Assembly (NCBI GenBank): GCA_018292915.2
Contig: JACVVK020000001.1
Location: 4,546,001-4,610,000 of the forward strand
Reading direction: 5' to 3'
DNA from: Batillaria attramentaria
Lineage: Eukaryota > Mollusca > Gastropoda > Batillariidae
DNA: 64,000 bases
The position numbers and the translations under genes were made by a program. This document shows, piece after piece, positions 51,555-63,805 of the stretch. Under the pieces are notes generated by a model that was given only the letters and a program-made list of their open reading frames with translations, ran no database searches and was not told the origin of the DNA. Position 1 is the first letter of the stretch. Each line of letters begins with the position of its first letter.

Positions 51555-51864
51555 GCAGCAGATGTGTCGTACAATGTGTGTGTGATTCCTTGGGTGATTT
51601 CTTGTGTGCGTAATCGAATGACGTCATTTCGTGAGTTATATTTTGTTAGTTGATGGTTCCTGTGTACCCAATGCCGACCCACCATGCGTTTGTGCAAACT
51701 CATTTCAGTCCTGCCAGATGTGCCGTTTAGTGTTCTGGATTCCTTGGGCGATTTCTTGTGTGCGCAATCGAATGACGTCAGTTTAGTGAGTTGTGTCTTG
51801 TTAGTTGATGGTTCCTGTGTACCCAGTGCCGACCCACTATGCGTTTGTGCAAACTCATATCAGT
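51555..51864 (+). repeat. 155-bp tandem duplication
   Basis: The GATTCCTTGGG.GATTTCTTGTG block with GTTAGTTGATGGTTCCTGTG and CATCATGCGTTTGTGCAAACTC-like ends occurs at a 155-bp step. Both copies contain AATCGAATGACGTCA. Divergence is low. Confidence 0.85.
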
Positions 51865-51994
51865 TTTGCCTCAAAGGCCAGGTCAAATCATGGAAGCTGC
51901 TCGACAAGATATTGTTTTTATTAACTCCGAAATGGAGCATGCGCACTGACTCCTCGAAAACAGTCTTTTGCCTGACGTCATACAGTTTGTTCAC

Positions 51995-53204
<1,210 letters not shown>

Positions 53205-53300
53205 CATCTGCTTTTTTTGTAGTTCTTTCAAAACCTCTCCCTAAGCGCAGCGAGGGCTCAGTTAGGGTGGAGCCTTGCGCTATACCAAGTCTTTATCCTC
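53205..53300 (+). mobile_element. LINE 3' UTR fragment, family Y
   Basis: CCTAAGCGCAGCGAGGGCTC, AGTTAGGGTGGAGCCTTGCG and CCAAGTCTTTATCCTCATCG parallel the 3' UTR at 40966-41068. The coding part is missing. Confidence 0.6.
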
Positions 53301-53719
53301 ATCGTCACCAAGCAGAGGATCTGGCCAGAATTGCTCGTACGGTGAGCACGTGCCCAGAGAGTGATCACGGAAGCGGCATGTCGGTCAGAATGACCCCGGA
53401 CTGGATTACTGAGGCAGCGGTATCGAGAAGGAAAGCCGTACGAATTAATTGATCAGTGATCCGACTTGTAAACTGTAGAATTATGGAAGCGTGAGCACTG
53501 CTCAGGCGAACAGGTCGGACGCGCTGATTCAGACCTCTGCCAAAATTATTCATATTTTGGCTATTAATCAAGGTTTTAATTACCAAAAACCGATGTTTCG
53601 GTCTGTACGTTGAGGCGCTAGTTCCTGCTCGTCCGCCGACAGAAAAATGAGGCTGAAATAGAACTAAAAACGAGAGAAAAGGCTGGCCGACATGCGGGGT
53701 CAAAACCAGGACACACGCC

Positions 53720-54829
53720 ATGTCAGGATCGAAGCGTAAAGCTGCCGAGTCAACTGATACTAGCCAGGACCTCTCCTCAAGTTGTGAGATCCCGCGAGAA
53801 AGAAAAACGGAACTTTTGAAAAAGGCGAGGAGCAAAGCAAAGAAAAATAGACGCGACCCTGGAGCTGGCATGTCGATCAAGGCACACTTTTCAGTTGCAA
53901 AGGACAGTACGGCTGCGTCGTCTGCTACAGGGACTGACTCTGCTTCCGACATTGTGGGTGGCAGTGAACGACGGGACACCGAGACCGTCTCGAACGCCGA
54001 CCTCCTAAAAAAACTGTGCGAGATGTCAGAGCAGTTGGCGAAAGTGAATGTGTCCGTAGAAGAACTAAGAGGAGAGATTTTCGAAGTTAAACAGGAAAAC
54101 AGTGTGTTGAGAAAGGACTTGGAAAAGTGTCAAAAAAACCTGCAGAGAGCAGAGGAGGTGGCGGCGGAAGCAAAAACCCTAGCCGCCATTGCCGAACGAC
54201 GTGTGAACGACTTGGAACAATACGGTCGTCGCAATAATGTGAGGATTCTGGGTGTACCTGAATCGAAAGGCGAGGACTGTGAGAAGCAAGTGCTCGACAT
54301 TTTCCGCAAAAACCTCCGCCTTCGAGACATGGGGAACATGGACATCGAGGCAGCGCATCGTGTGGGCCAACATCCACAGAGCCAACGCGGACCGCAGCAG
54401 AAATCTCCGAAAGCGCGTCCTATCATCGTGCGCTTTGTCAACAGAAAGGCAGCAGATACTGTTCTTTATAACAGGCGTATGTTGAAAGGCACGGCGTTTG
54501 TTATTACGGAGGACTTAACGCGTGCAAACTTCGCTCTCCTGAACTACTGTTGGGACCATCCTGAAGTGGACGACGCTTGGTCAAAACGAGGTGCAATCTA
54601 TGCCAAGAGGGGCTCCAGGATCAGGAAGATCGAGTGCAAGTCGGACCTCCCGGACCTACCTCTCGACGCTTCGACGCCACACACACAACGACACAGACGG
54701 CAGCGCGCCCGCGTGCCCAGCCAAGAACTTCATACGGAGCGCAGCACTGGCACTGTTGCCACCACGGAAAATGGAAACATGAACCAGAGCAGCCCGACTG
54801 ATGACGAGACACGGGTGAAACATGTGTAG
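53720..54829 (+). CDS. Retrotransposon ORF1 protein (coiled coil, nucleic-acid chaperone type)
   Basis: 369 residues, intact, ATG start. Residues 1-95 are basic and Ser/Thr-rich. A heptad-rich segment follows at about residues 88-165 (LLKKLCEMSEQLAKVNVSVE onward), as in trimerising LINE ORF1 proteins. Then comes the hallmark LEQYGRRNNVRILGVPES at about 166-183 and an RRM-like and C-terminal part (ARPIIVRFVNRKAAD, LYNRRMLKGTAFVITEDLT, KRGAIYAKRGSRIRKIE). This layout is the LINE-1 type ORF1p fold, which coats the element RNA in a ribonucleoprotein particle. The tail after residue 320 is Gln/Arg/Thr-rich and probably unstructured. Confidence 0.88.
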   Translation: MSGSKRKAAESTDTSQDLSSSCEIPRERKTELLKKARSKAKKNRRDPGAGMSIKAHFSVAKDSTAASSATGTDSASDIVGGSERRDTETVSNADLLKKLCEMSEQLAKVNVSVEELRGEIFEVKQENSVLRKDLEKCQKNLQRAEEVAAEAKTLAAIAERRVNDLEQYGRRNNVRILGVPESKGEDCEKQVLDIFRKNLRLRDMGNMDIEAAHRVGQHPQSQRGPQQKSPKARPIIVRFVNRKAADTVLYNRRMLKGTAFVITEDLTRANFALLNYCWDHPEVDDAWSKRGAIYAKRGSRIRKIECKSDLPDLPLDASTPHTQRHRRQRARVPSQELHTERSTGTVATTENGNMNQSSPTDDETRVKHV

Positions 54830-56026
54830 AACCTCAGGTGGGTGCCTCTAGCTTCGCTTGACATGTATACACTCATGCACAACTAGTATCCACTATCAGG
54901 TAAATTGTCCTTTTCCTGCAGGGGTCCTACCCTGGCCTTTAATTATTAGCAACTTGTGTACTTGTCTTCGACGTGGGTGTGACAGATCGGGGAGGGCGCA
55001 GCGCTAGTCCTGCAGCCTCCCTCGATCTCTCACACCTGCATGCATTCACTTGGTAAGGCCTCTCTCTCTCTCCCTCCCTTCGTCTATTGGTATTTTGTCC
55101 AGGTATAAGTGCATGGGTGTAACAGACGAGTGAAGGCGGATGCTAACACTTGACGCAAGGTCGTTACCAACGACGCTAGCATTCGATTGGGTGAACCCGG
55201 GTAAACCGTCAAGTGACGCAACTCTGCTATACAATCATGGCGCCTCTTACGAGCACGCGTGTGCAGCTCTCTTTCAAGCAAAATTGTTCGTTCTTACTTG
55301 GAGAACGTTCTTGAACTCGTTCTAGTTATGTCTTGTGGATAAAAGCAAGTTCAGTGTCTTGGGACTTTGGAATACTCTCATCTTCTCTAGTAAATACGAG
55401 CATGGATTTACGCTGGTTACCGTCTACCTGACTGGACTATCTTCAACCGACGGATGTGGGTCAGACACACTACTCCAGGTAGATAACATTAATATCTGGC
55501 TGAAATGCCCTTCCTTTCAGATTATCTTTCCATACGAACGCAAAATAACTAATTAACAGTTCTTGCTTATATGTACATTCCTTCGGTTCTGCACGGCTGG
55601 ACGTAGCAGAGCGGTGGCTCTCGTGAAATTCATGTTTTGTTTGTGGTGTTCTTGTGTATATGATTGGAGTGATGTTTATGTCTTTGTTGTGGAATGTCTT
55701 TGTTTTTTTTGTTTCTCGTTTTCATATTTATCCCTTCCCTTTCCCATACCGGAGCAGAGTCGGTGCAGCTACACGTTCAATTGGGACTTATGCTAGGCAT
55801 AAAATACCTGCATTATGCATGACAAAGACACTGGTGCAACTCTTGTATACATACTGTACACTGCTTATTTTGCTTACTTTGTTTACGGTTCACCTGAGGC
55901 TGCTATCTTTGACTATGGTAACTGTGATGCTGTACTGTTACTATCAGTCATGATCCCACCCCATGAGACCTCTTCGAAATCTGCTTATACTATTAATACT
56001 GGGTCACCTTTCTTGTTCTTGCAACA
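54830..56026 (+). other. Inter-ORF spacer of the retrotransposon
   Basis: 1197 bases lie between the ORF1 stop and the first ORF2 codon. No domain is recognised in any frame. An imperfect ~20-bp stem (54975-54995 with 55016-55036, loop 20 nt) lies near its start. It is long for an L1/Tx1-type spacer and may be partly a 5' UTR-like region for ORF2 translation. Confidence 0.6.
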
Positions 56027-59000
56027 GTGTCGTCCAAACCAAATTTAAGAATCTTATCTCTAAACTGTAATGGGCTCGGGGAATATATAAAGCGTAAGGA
56101 TGTTTTTAACTATTTAAGACAACAAAATGGGAACATATATTTCCTACAGGAAACCCACTTAATTAGTGATATGGAGAACAGGGTGAGGGCAACATGGGGG
56201 TTTGACTGTTACCTTAGTGGTACAGACACCAACAGTAAGGGTGTGGCAATACTAATAAACAACAACTTTGAGTATAAGGTTATGAATGTAATCAGAGATG
56301 TAAATGGATGTTACATTTTACTTGATATTGAAGTAATTGGTAAACGCCTGACACTTGTAAACCTTTATGGTCCAAGTAATTGTGACTCACCTGCTTTCTT
56401 TGACAAGGTAATAGGGGAAATTGACGCTATTGGAAATGAGGAAGTTGTTTTGGGTGGTGACTGGAACCTAGTTTTGGACCCAGATCTTGATACTTTCCGC
56501 TACCGTAGAGTTAACCACCCTAGAGCGAGAACAAGGGTCCAAGACATGATGTCAGTATACAACCTAGTAGATGTTTGGAGAGAACTTTATCCCGAGAGAC
56601 GTGGTTATACATGGAGAAGGTTCAACTCCACCCAACAGGGACGCCTTGACTTCTTCCTCATCTCTCAGAATCTGTTAGAAAACACTAGTGGGGCTAATAT
56701 TCTTCCAGGTTATCGCTCAGACCATGCGATTATTACTCTTGAGTTTAAGCTAGGTTTTGAAAGAAAGAGTAGGCCGTTCTGGAAATTCAACAATACTTTA
56801 CTTCATGATAAGAACTATATACATCAAATAAAGACAACAATAACCAATCTCAAGAAGCAATATGGAATCCCTGTATACAACTTCGAAAATATTCACAAAG
56901 TAAAAGATGATGACCTGCAATTGACAATTAATGATCAACTCTTTTTTGAAATGATCTTGATGGAAATCCGCGGTACAACAATTTCATATGCTTCTTATAA
57001 AAAAAGGACAGACTCAGAAAGAGGAAAAAACATTAACAAAAGAGATATCAGACCTGGAAGGGAATATCCATGCAGATAATGTTCATTTATTGGAAAACAA
57101 GAAAGTGGAACTACAAGAGCTAAGGAACAAGAAAATACAAGGCATTATAACAAGATCAAGAGCCACGCGGATTAATCAAGGGGAAAAAAAACAAGCAGCT
57201 ACTTCTGTCAGCTAGAAAGCAGAAATTATACTGAGAAAGCAATACATTTCCTGGAAAAGGAAAATGGTGAAATAATTTTTGATCAAAACACTATTACTGA
57301 GGAGACTAAGTGCTTTTACGAGAACCTATATATGTCTAGAGAGAATAACCTAAATGACGTCAGTCTTCCAACAATAGTTACAGCCCCTACGCTATCTGAG
57401 GAAGAAAAAGAATCGCTAGAGGGCGCAATAACAAAACAGGAGGTATTGCACAGTTTGAAAAATATGAAAAACAACAAGAGTCCTGGTACAGATGGTTTCA
57501 CAACTGAATTTTTTAAGTTTTTCTGGAAAGACATTGGAATATTTCTGGTCCGATCAATCAATTATGGTTTTACTATGGGGGAACTGTCAGTTACCCAGCG
57601 ACAAGGAGTGATTATATGCATACCCAAAGATGGTAAACCAAAGAAATACTTAAAAAACTGGCGTCCCATTTCATTACTGAATACATCATACAAACTAGCA
57701 TCAGCATGTATAGCTAATCGACTAAAAGCTGTTCTTCCTCAGTTGATACATGAAGATCAGACAGGATTCTTAAAGGGCAGATACATTGGGGAAAACATAA
57801 GGCTGTTATTTGAGGCTTTATCCCAAACTGAAAAATTAAATATTCCAGGTCAGCTCCTAATGATTGACTTTGAGAAGGCTTTCGACAGTGTGGCATGGAC
57901 TTTTATTCATAAGGCAATGACTCTGTTTAATTTTGGTCCCGACATGAAGAAATGGATACAAACTTTTTATGCTAATATTACCGCTTGTATTTCTGTCAAT
58001 GGCCAATATTCACAATGGTTTAACTTAGAAAGAGGAGTTAGACAGGGCGACCCCTGCTCTCCCTACCTGTTCTTACTATGTGCTGAAATTCTCTCACTAA
58101 TGATACGACAGAATCAAAATATTAAAGGTATTAGGTTACAGGAAGTAAACTTGCTCTTATCTCAGTTCGCAGACGATACAACACTCTTTCTCGATGGTAG
58201 TGAGGACTCTTTTGTCGAGTGTATGCACACATTAGACTGTTTTTCATGCATGTCTGGTTTGAAAATTAATGATGAAAAGACACAAGTAGTATGGATAGGG
58301 AGTAGGAAATATTCACAAGAAAGAATTTTGGCTGAAAGAAATTTTAGATGGAACCCAGATACTTTTACAGTCCTGGGTATCAAGTTTTCTGTGAATGTAC
58401 GTGATATTGTAAGCATCAACTAGTGAACAAATTGGCAGAAATTCAAAAAATACTGGCATCATGGTACAGAAGACAACTTACACCATTTGGCAAAGTAACA
58501 GTAATAAAAACCATGGCATTATCTAAAATAGTCCATCTACTCATTAACCTCCCTGACCCTTCAGCTGATTTCCTACTGGACTTGGACAAAATGTTCTATG
58601 ACTTTTTGTGGGACAGGAAAAGAGGCAGGATAAAAAAATCTATTGTCTGCGCTCCTTATGAGTACGGTGGGTTTAGAATGCTTGACTTGTTATCTTTTGT
58701 GGCATCTATGAAAATTAGTTGGCTTAGAAGGCTAAGTGTTAGAGAAACCAAGTTAAGAAAACTCCTCTTCTCCTCATGCCCTGAATTTAAGAAAATGTTT
58801 GAGTTGGGTGGCGAGTATGCAAACATAGTTATGCAGAGATGCCAGAGTAGTTTCTGGATTGATGTAGCAAAACATTACAAGAAGACCACGGCCAGTTGTC
58901 TCCCTGGCAATTTTCCAGAATTCATCTCAGAAAATATTCACTATAATATCAATATAATACGAGACAACAAAACTGTTCATGTACCTGAGTGGATAAACAG

Positions 59001-59820
59001 TGGCATAATTTCTGTCAGTGCCCTGATCAGTGATGAAGGTAACTTCCTCACCTTTGATGAATTTCAAAACAAATACTCACTTACATCCACCAACTTTCTG
59101 GCATACTCTGGGATAATCAATGCTATCAAGCAATTTCGAGAAAAGTGCGGTCTGGCACCTGATGCCGGATCAACCCCCTCATATTCAAAATTCTGGAGCA
59201 TGATTCGCAGTAAGGAAGGGAGTAAAGCTGTGTACACTTTCCTTACTAGACCTCACCAAGAGGCATCATGCATAGAAAAATGGGAAGAACGATTCGGAAA
59301 TCTTAATTGGAAAAGAATATTTGAATTACCCATTAAGACTACACTGGACACGCAATTACGTTGGTTTCAGCTTCGACTTATTCATCGTATTCTGCCAACT
59401 AAAAGATTCCTCTTCTTGAGAAAGCTGGTTGATTCTCCACTATGTACTTTCTGTGCCTCTACCGAGGAAACGTTACATCATTTGTTTTGGGACTGTACAC
59501 ATGTCCGCTGGTTCTGGAATGATTTTCTTACTTGGTTAAAAAATGGATGCAGTCACTGTGATACTTTAAACCTGTCAGAATCTTTCATGTTGTTTGGTAC
59601 AAAGCACTTGGTGCGTACAGACAAACCCCTGGACCTAATGATTCTCGTAGCCAAATTCTACGTGTACAAATGTCGTTTAGGAGACACCTTACCAAATATT
59701 GTAACTTTTACCATGGTTGCAAAGCAGCGTTATACTACTGAAAAATATGCCTACATGATCAATGGCAATCTAGAACTATTCTGTACACTGTGGACCCCAT
59801 ACTTGCGACTCTTTTCTTAG
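56027..59820 (+). pseudogene. Retrotransposon ORF2: APE endonuclease and reverse transcriptase, frameshifted
   Basis: Domains in order: the APE endonuclease (LRILSLNCNGLG; catalytic QETHL; GGDWN near 56455; GRLDFFLIS; SDHAIITLEF) at about residues 5-240; the reverse transcriptase (SPGTDGFTTEF; NWRPISLLN; IDFEKAFDSVAW; GVRQGDPCSPYLF; FADDTTLFLDG with catalytic ADD at about 58170-58180); and a C-terminal Cys/His segment (LCTFCASTEETLHHLFWDC) at about 59442-59495. The frame changes near 57000 and reverts near 57185, both in A-runs. It changes again at 58421, where a TAG closes it. The first codon is GTG, with an in-frame stop only 11 codons upstream and no ATG between. As written the copy cannot make a full ORF2 protein. 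Confidence 0.9.
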
Positions 59821-60300
59821 AACAGAGTGCTCCTATTGTTTGCACTTCCTTATCACAGTGAAATTCATATAGGCTCTAGTGCCCTCTCTGCCAACACCCC
59901 CCCACCCCCCTCCTCCAATGCCCCAAGCCGTCCCCCTCCCCCCCTTTTTTTGGTTGTTATTGCTGTTGCTTTTGTTTTGTCTGTTTGTTTGTGTGTCTTT
60001 TTTCCCGTAGGCTTTTTTTTTTTTTTTTTTTTTTTTTCTCTCTCCTTTTCTTTTCCTCCTCTTCTTTTCTTCTTCCTTGTGTGTGTGGATGTGAGTATGC
60101 TAGCATTGGTAGGGGTGTACGCAGTCTTGCATGTGCTTTCACTCGTATACAAACTTGTGCGTTACAAATTTACTTTTTCAGATAGTCTTCCTCTCAAGTG
60201 TATATCAGTCGGTATGTCTTGTGACTGTTGTAATGCCACTGTACCAAAAAAAAAAAAAAAAAAAAAAACCGAAAAAAAAGAATTAAAAAAAAAAAAAAAA
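59821..60300 (+). other. 3' UTR and A-rich tail of the retrotransposon
   Basis: C-rich (59897-59945) and T-rich (59945-60080) stretches are followed by GTGACTGTTGTAATGCCACTG and an A-rich end with a few interruptions (60246-60300). The frames seen here are composition artefacts. Confidence 0.7.
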
Positions 60301-60611
60301 AGAATTATGGAAGCGGCAGCTGGTCGGACTGCTAACCGGTTAAAATCTTGATAATAGTTTCGTATCCCGGCATTTGGCTGCCATCAGCCGACTGTCATTG
60401 TCGGTTGGGTAGCTGTCCCAGATGTGGTCATCAGACCCTTGTCTGAGATCCAGGCGTTCAGGTGAATCACAAACTGCCGTACAATAGTTGTCTTCCTTGT
60501 GTTTAGCAGCAGTGTGCCTCTTGTTGCGGCCCTTTAATCCATTCCGTGCTCAAGTGGACCTCAAATTACTGTAGAATACATGAAGCACTTTCTCACCGTC
60601 GTCGTTAACCG

Positions 60612-60720
60612 GTGAGGGGTCACGATGCCCGAAGGTGGGCAATGTGTTTGACTGTCAGTGATCGGGACGTGAGTGAACCTACCAACTCCAAGCCAGAGAT
60701 TTGTGCTTGTTCTTTCCTCC
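60612..60720 (+). mobile_element. SINE-like tRNA-derived fragment
   Basis: ACGATGCCCGAAGGTGGGCA, GACTGTCAGTGATCGGGACG and AGCCAGAGATTTGTGCTTGT follow the family A order, but the B box is destroyed. It may be an old family A copy. Confidence 0.45.
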
Positions 60721-60726
60721 TTGTCG

Positions 60727-60905
60727 TCTAGTTGGGGGGACCGGAATAGCCGAATGGTACATCGCTGGTTTTTCAGTACTCGGATCGTGTGTTCGAAACC
60801 CGACAGGAAGCCAGCTGTTTGTATTGGCTTTTTTTCTCGTTGTTCCGTCTTTGGTATCTCCCGTGGAAAAGGACCTTAAACCCCCAAACACCCATCCACT
60901 CCACC
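60727..60905 (+). mobile_element. SINE family A, full length, diverged
   Basis: Head GGGGGACCGGAATAGCCGAA, TGGTACATCGCTGG, B box GTGTTCGAAACCCG, GTTGTTCCGTCTTTGGTATC and GTGGAAAAGGACCTTAAACC. It lies about 225 bp before host exon 2, in the same direction. Confidence 0.75.
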
Positions 60906-61130
60906 CCACCCGTCGAACAGTCATGTACAAAAAGGGAGAACAATAGCAACAACAGTAACAAACAACAATAAGAACGAACCGTGAAACCCACCAACCAACC
61001 CACCAACCAAATACCGACTAACCATTCAACTGACTACCGGAGAAAAGACCTTCTCAACGATTTGTTGTTGGTGATAGGACCGTTTTTACCGACCATGCCA
61101 ACTCATCCTACCCTTGCTTTTGTGTTTCAG

Positions 61131-61321
61131 AACGAGCTGTGACGGAGGATGTTGAGAGTTCACTGTCATCCTTAGGGAAACTGGCCAGCAACTGGGAATG
61201 TGTTCCCATGATTCTGGATGGCCTGTCGGCCTACATCCGCGGCCTGCTGCCTCTCATGGAACTGCGGGAGACGCCCACCGTGGAGAAAGGCATCAACGAG
61301 CTCTTCAACCACATCGTTCAG
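61131..61321 (+). CDS. Host gene, exon 2: helical segment
   Basis: The exon is bounded by TTTTGTGTTTCAG|AA and CAG|GTCAGG. It supplies two bases of a split Glu codon (phase 1, matching the donor at 26419) and 63 full codons, and ends in phase 0. The product runs ERAVTEDVESSLSSLGKLAS, NWECVPMILDGLSAYIRGLL, PLMELRETPTVEKGINELFN, HIVQ. It is predicted all-helical by eye, with amphipathic spacing, as in armadillo/HEAT-like folds. The sequence has few stops or biases and reads as real protein. I cannot name the family. Confidence 0.8.
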
Positions 61322-61355
61322 GTCAGGCAAAAACGCGCTTCTCATGTACCGTCAT

Positions 61356-61545
61356 GAATATTCACAAGAAGCTTTACGCCGGCAGTTTGCTTTTCAACTA
61401 CAACCGACTTCTTATGCACTGTTATGAATTTACAAGAAGTTGTACGTTTGCAGTTCATTTTTTTGTTTTGTACTATAATTGCCTTTTATGTAGGGTATGA
61501 ACTTACAAAACGTTTTACGTCTGCAGTTCAATTTTGTAACTGAAA
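61356..61545 (+). repeat. ~72-bp tandem repeat in intron 2, 2.7 units
   Basis: GAA.nTTCACAAGAAG.TTTACG.C.GCAGTT starts at 61356, 61426 and 61499. The first unit begins 35 bp after the exon 2 donor. Confidence 0.7.
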
Positions 61546-62054
61546 CTGAAGCATTGGCAGCGGTCAAGAAAATACTTGAAGAAAGTACAGAGACTCGTGC
61601 TACGATGTGTGTGCTGTTAGTATACGTAACTGTACTATGCTATCTCCTTTGTATGCTGAACGTTAAAAAAAAGCAACAAAACAACAGAAAAAACAAAAGA
61701 ACATAAATGTACAGTAGTTGCTTCATAGCATATTTCGTACCGCGCACGGGTGTCTGACTTTTTGACTTTTTTTCGTTGTTGGTCCTGTACGCGAAAATTA
61801 GGCAAGATTAACGGGTCCTTGGCGGCTCTTACTGCAGCAATCACCAGTATAACCAAACTGCAAACACTTCCAATAAGCAAATTTAAATCCAGACACACAT
61901 TCATTATGATTTCTCGTAGTGAGGCCACTGGTGCACAACCGCAAACTGACTTGATAGAAATTGAATTCAGCAATAGAAGATGTTACTCTGCTAATGGTTT
62001 ATGTCAATGCAGGGTTTCATATGCGCGTCGGACATCTGTCATAGAATCATTTGG

Positions 62055-62452
62055 GGCGGTCAGTGGTCTAGTGGTTAAGAGACTTGTCACCAATGCCAGG
62101 GATTCGAGTCCCACTCGGGGCAAAGAATTTTTCCTTCTCGTATGTGGCACCGTTCATTCGGGGCGATCGTCGGGGGTTCTCTCCGGGTACTCCGGCTTCC
62201 CCCCCACTCTGCTTTGGAAATGTTCAGCCCACCAAATTCGGAAAAATAAATGCAATTCTAAATACCGAAATTAAATAGCTGAGCTGACCCTTCGCACCAC
62301 GTGATTGTAATGTGTTTATGTCCAGTGTGTGAGAGAATGCGTGTGATTCACGTGAGCGTGCGTGTGGGGTTCAGTTCGCGGCGCTTTGAGCCGATTCATG
62401 AAATTGGGTAAAGCGCCTATATAATGCTTATATTTATTATTATTATTATTTT
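62055..62452 (+). mobile_element. SINE family C, full length
   Basis: Best family C copy. It has a tRNA-like head (A box TGGTCTAGTGGTTAAGAG, B box GGATTCGAGTCCC), the CGTATGTGGCACCGTTCATT and CGTCGGGGGTTCTCTCCGGG body, and the conserved CACGTGAGCGTGCGTG and GCGCTTTGAGCCGATTCATG end. GGTAAAGCGCCTATATAAT and (ATT)n follow. Both pol III boxes are well preserved. It lies in host intron 2, in sense direction. Confidence 0.88.
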
Positions 62453-62787
62453 CGAAATGTCTGATTACTTTCTAACCGAGGCGGACATATGTACATCATT
62501 TTTGCGTATATGAACAGTATTCAGTACAAATATCATATTTTTTTACGGTTAGCCAGGACATTTCGAGGGTTCCCTGCCAGAACTCTCTGTCTTCCTTCTC
62601 TCTGTATCGATAGTACCTTGTGGCAGGGAACCTTCGATTTGTCCTATTATAGTTTCCACGGATGTATGAAGCCAGGCCAATGTTCTCATACTGGGTAAAT
62701 GTTGATTATGTTCTTGCATTTGTAACTGCGACCAGCAGGTGACACCTTGATCCTGGCTCATAAAACTGCTTCGTGTGTTGTGTGCAG

Positions 62788-63747
62788 ACGTGTTACGAGC
62801 AGCTGCAGCAGGCGTCCACACTGGAGGCGAAACACAGCATCTTCCTGGAGCTGTCCAAGCTTCTCAACGCCGCCTTCGAGCTGCTGAAGGGCAAGCAGTC
62901 CATGCATTTCACGGCGCTGGCCATCCTCAACCGCATCATCGACATGTGCATCGTGCACAAGAACTATGAGACAGGGTCCATGTCGCGCTGTAACGAGGTC
63001 ACCACGCCCACCGTCCCCTACGCTACCTCCTCCCTCAGCTCACCCACCGCCCCTTCCTCAGCCTCACCCTTCCCTCCCCCGGGCAGCGCCGCGGCTGGTG
63101 GTGGAGGTGGTGGTGGGGGTGTGCCGGATATTCGGACCGGAGCCACGCCCAAGCGGAAAGACAGGGACAAGTTTACTGGGGCAGGAGACGGAGGAGGGGC
63201 AGCTGTGGACGTTCATCCTCACCCGCTACATTCCAGACACATCCCGCACGGGCGCCTGGAGGAAGAGGTGCTCCAGCAACCTCCTCCTCCTCCTCCCTTG
63301 CCGAAACCTCAGGCGGGCTGCCTCGGCCGGATACCTTCACTGCACAAGCGCAGGACCAGCGTGGCCGTCGCCCATAGCGACGCGCAGGCGCACTCGTCCT
63401 CGGACGCGCATCACAAGGAGGACGAGGCAGACTCTAAAGGTGGTGGTGGTGGTGTTGGTGTGAGTGCTATGTTGAACCGGACGCCGTTGGAGATTCTGCT
63501 GTCCATAGACCCTGGCCAGATCATGTCTGTGTTACACAACAGTATTACAATGCACAAACGGATTATCGGCACGCGCCAGCGGTGCACGCCGGGAGTACGG
63601 TGGCGGCACTGCACTCATCACTGCCTGCAGATACTTAGTGCGCGTGTACTGACCATCATGTGTCACAGCGCGCACGTGCAGCACAAGATCGTCAACGCCG
63701 GGCACCTCAAGCCGCTTGTGGAGGCTTTGGACCCCAACCACGATCCC
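62788..63747 (+). CDS. Host gene, exon 3: helical domain with a long Pro/Gly/Ser-rich insert
   Basis: The acceptor is TTGTGTGCAG|AC and the donor CCC|GTGAGT. It codes 320 codons, phase 0 at both ends. Residues 1-65 (TCYEQLQQASTLEAKHSIFL; QSMHFTALAILNRIIDMCIV) continue the helices of exon 2. Residues about 66-215 are low complexity: Ser/Pro, a run of eight Gly, poly-Pro, basic and His-rich stretches. Residues about 228-320 return to a helical repeat (TPLEILLSIDPGQIMSVLHN; ARVLTIMCHSAHVQHKIVNA; GHLKPLVEALDPNHDP), whose last part has the look of an armadillo repeat. The GC-rich third positions differ from the surrounding intron. No family is recognised. Confidence 0.85.
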
Positions 63748-63750
63748 GTG

Positions 63751-63752
<2 letters not shown>

Positions 63753-63799
<47 letters not shown>
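63753..63799 (+). repeat. (TC)n tract directly after the exon 3 donor
   Basis: The donor GTGAGT is followed at once by about 23 TC units. Confidence 0.97.
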
Positions 63800-63800
<1 letters not shown>

Positions 63801-63805
63801 TTTCT

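Larger units (their letters stand above)
53492..60300 (+). mobile_element. Full-length non-LTR retrotransposon (L1/Tx1-like), 6.8 kb, sense to the host gene
   Basis: AGAATTATGGAAGCG occurs exactly at 53477-53491 and again at 60301-60315, immediately after the poly(A) end, giving a 15-bp target-site duplication. The order is a 228-bp leader, ORF1 (53720-54829), a 1.2-kb inter-ORF spacer, ORF2 (56027-59820), a 3' UTR with long T-runs (60009-60037) and an A-rich tail (60246-60300). Two ORFs, an APE-type endonuclease and a poly(A) tail fit the L1/Tx1 group. The exact clade would need a phylogeny. Exact duplications suggest a recent insertion, although ORF2 is broken. Confidence 0.93.
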
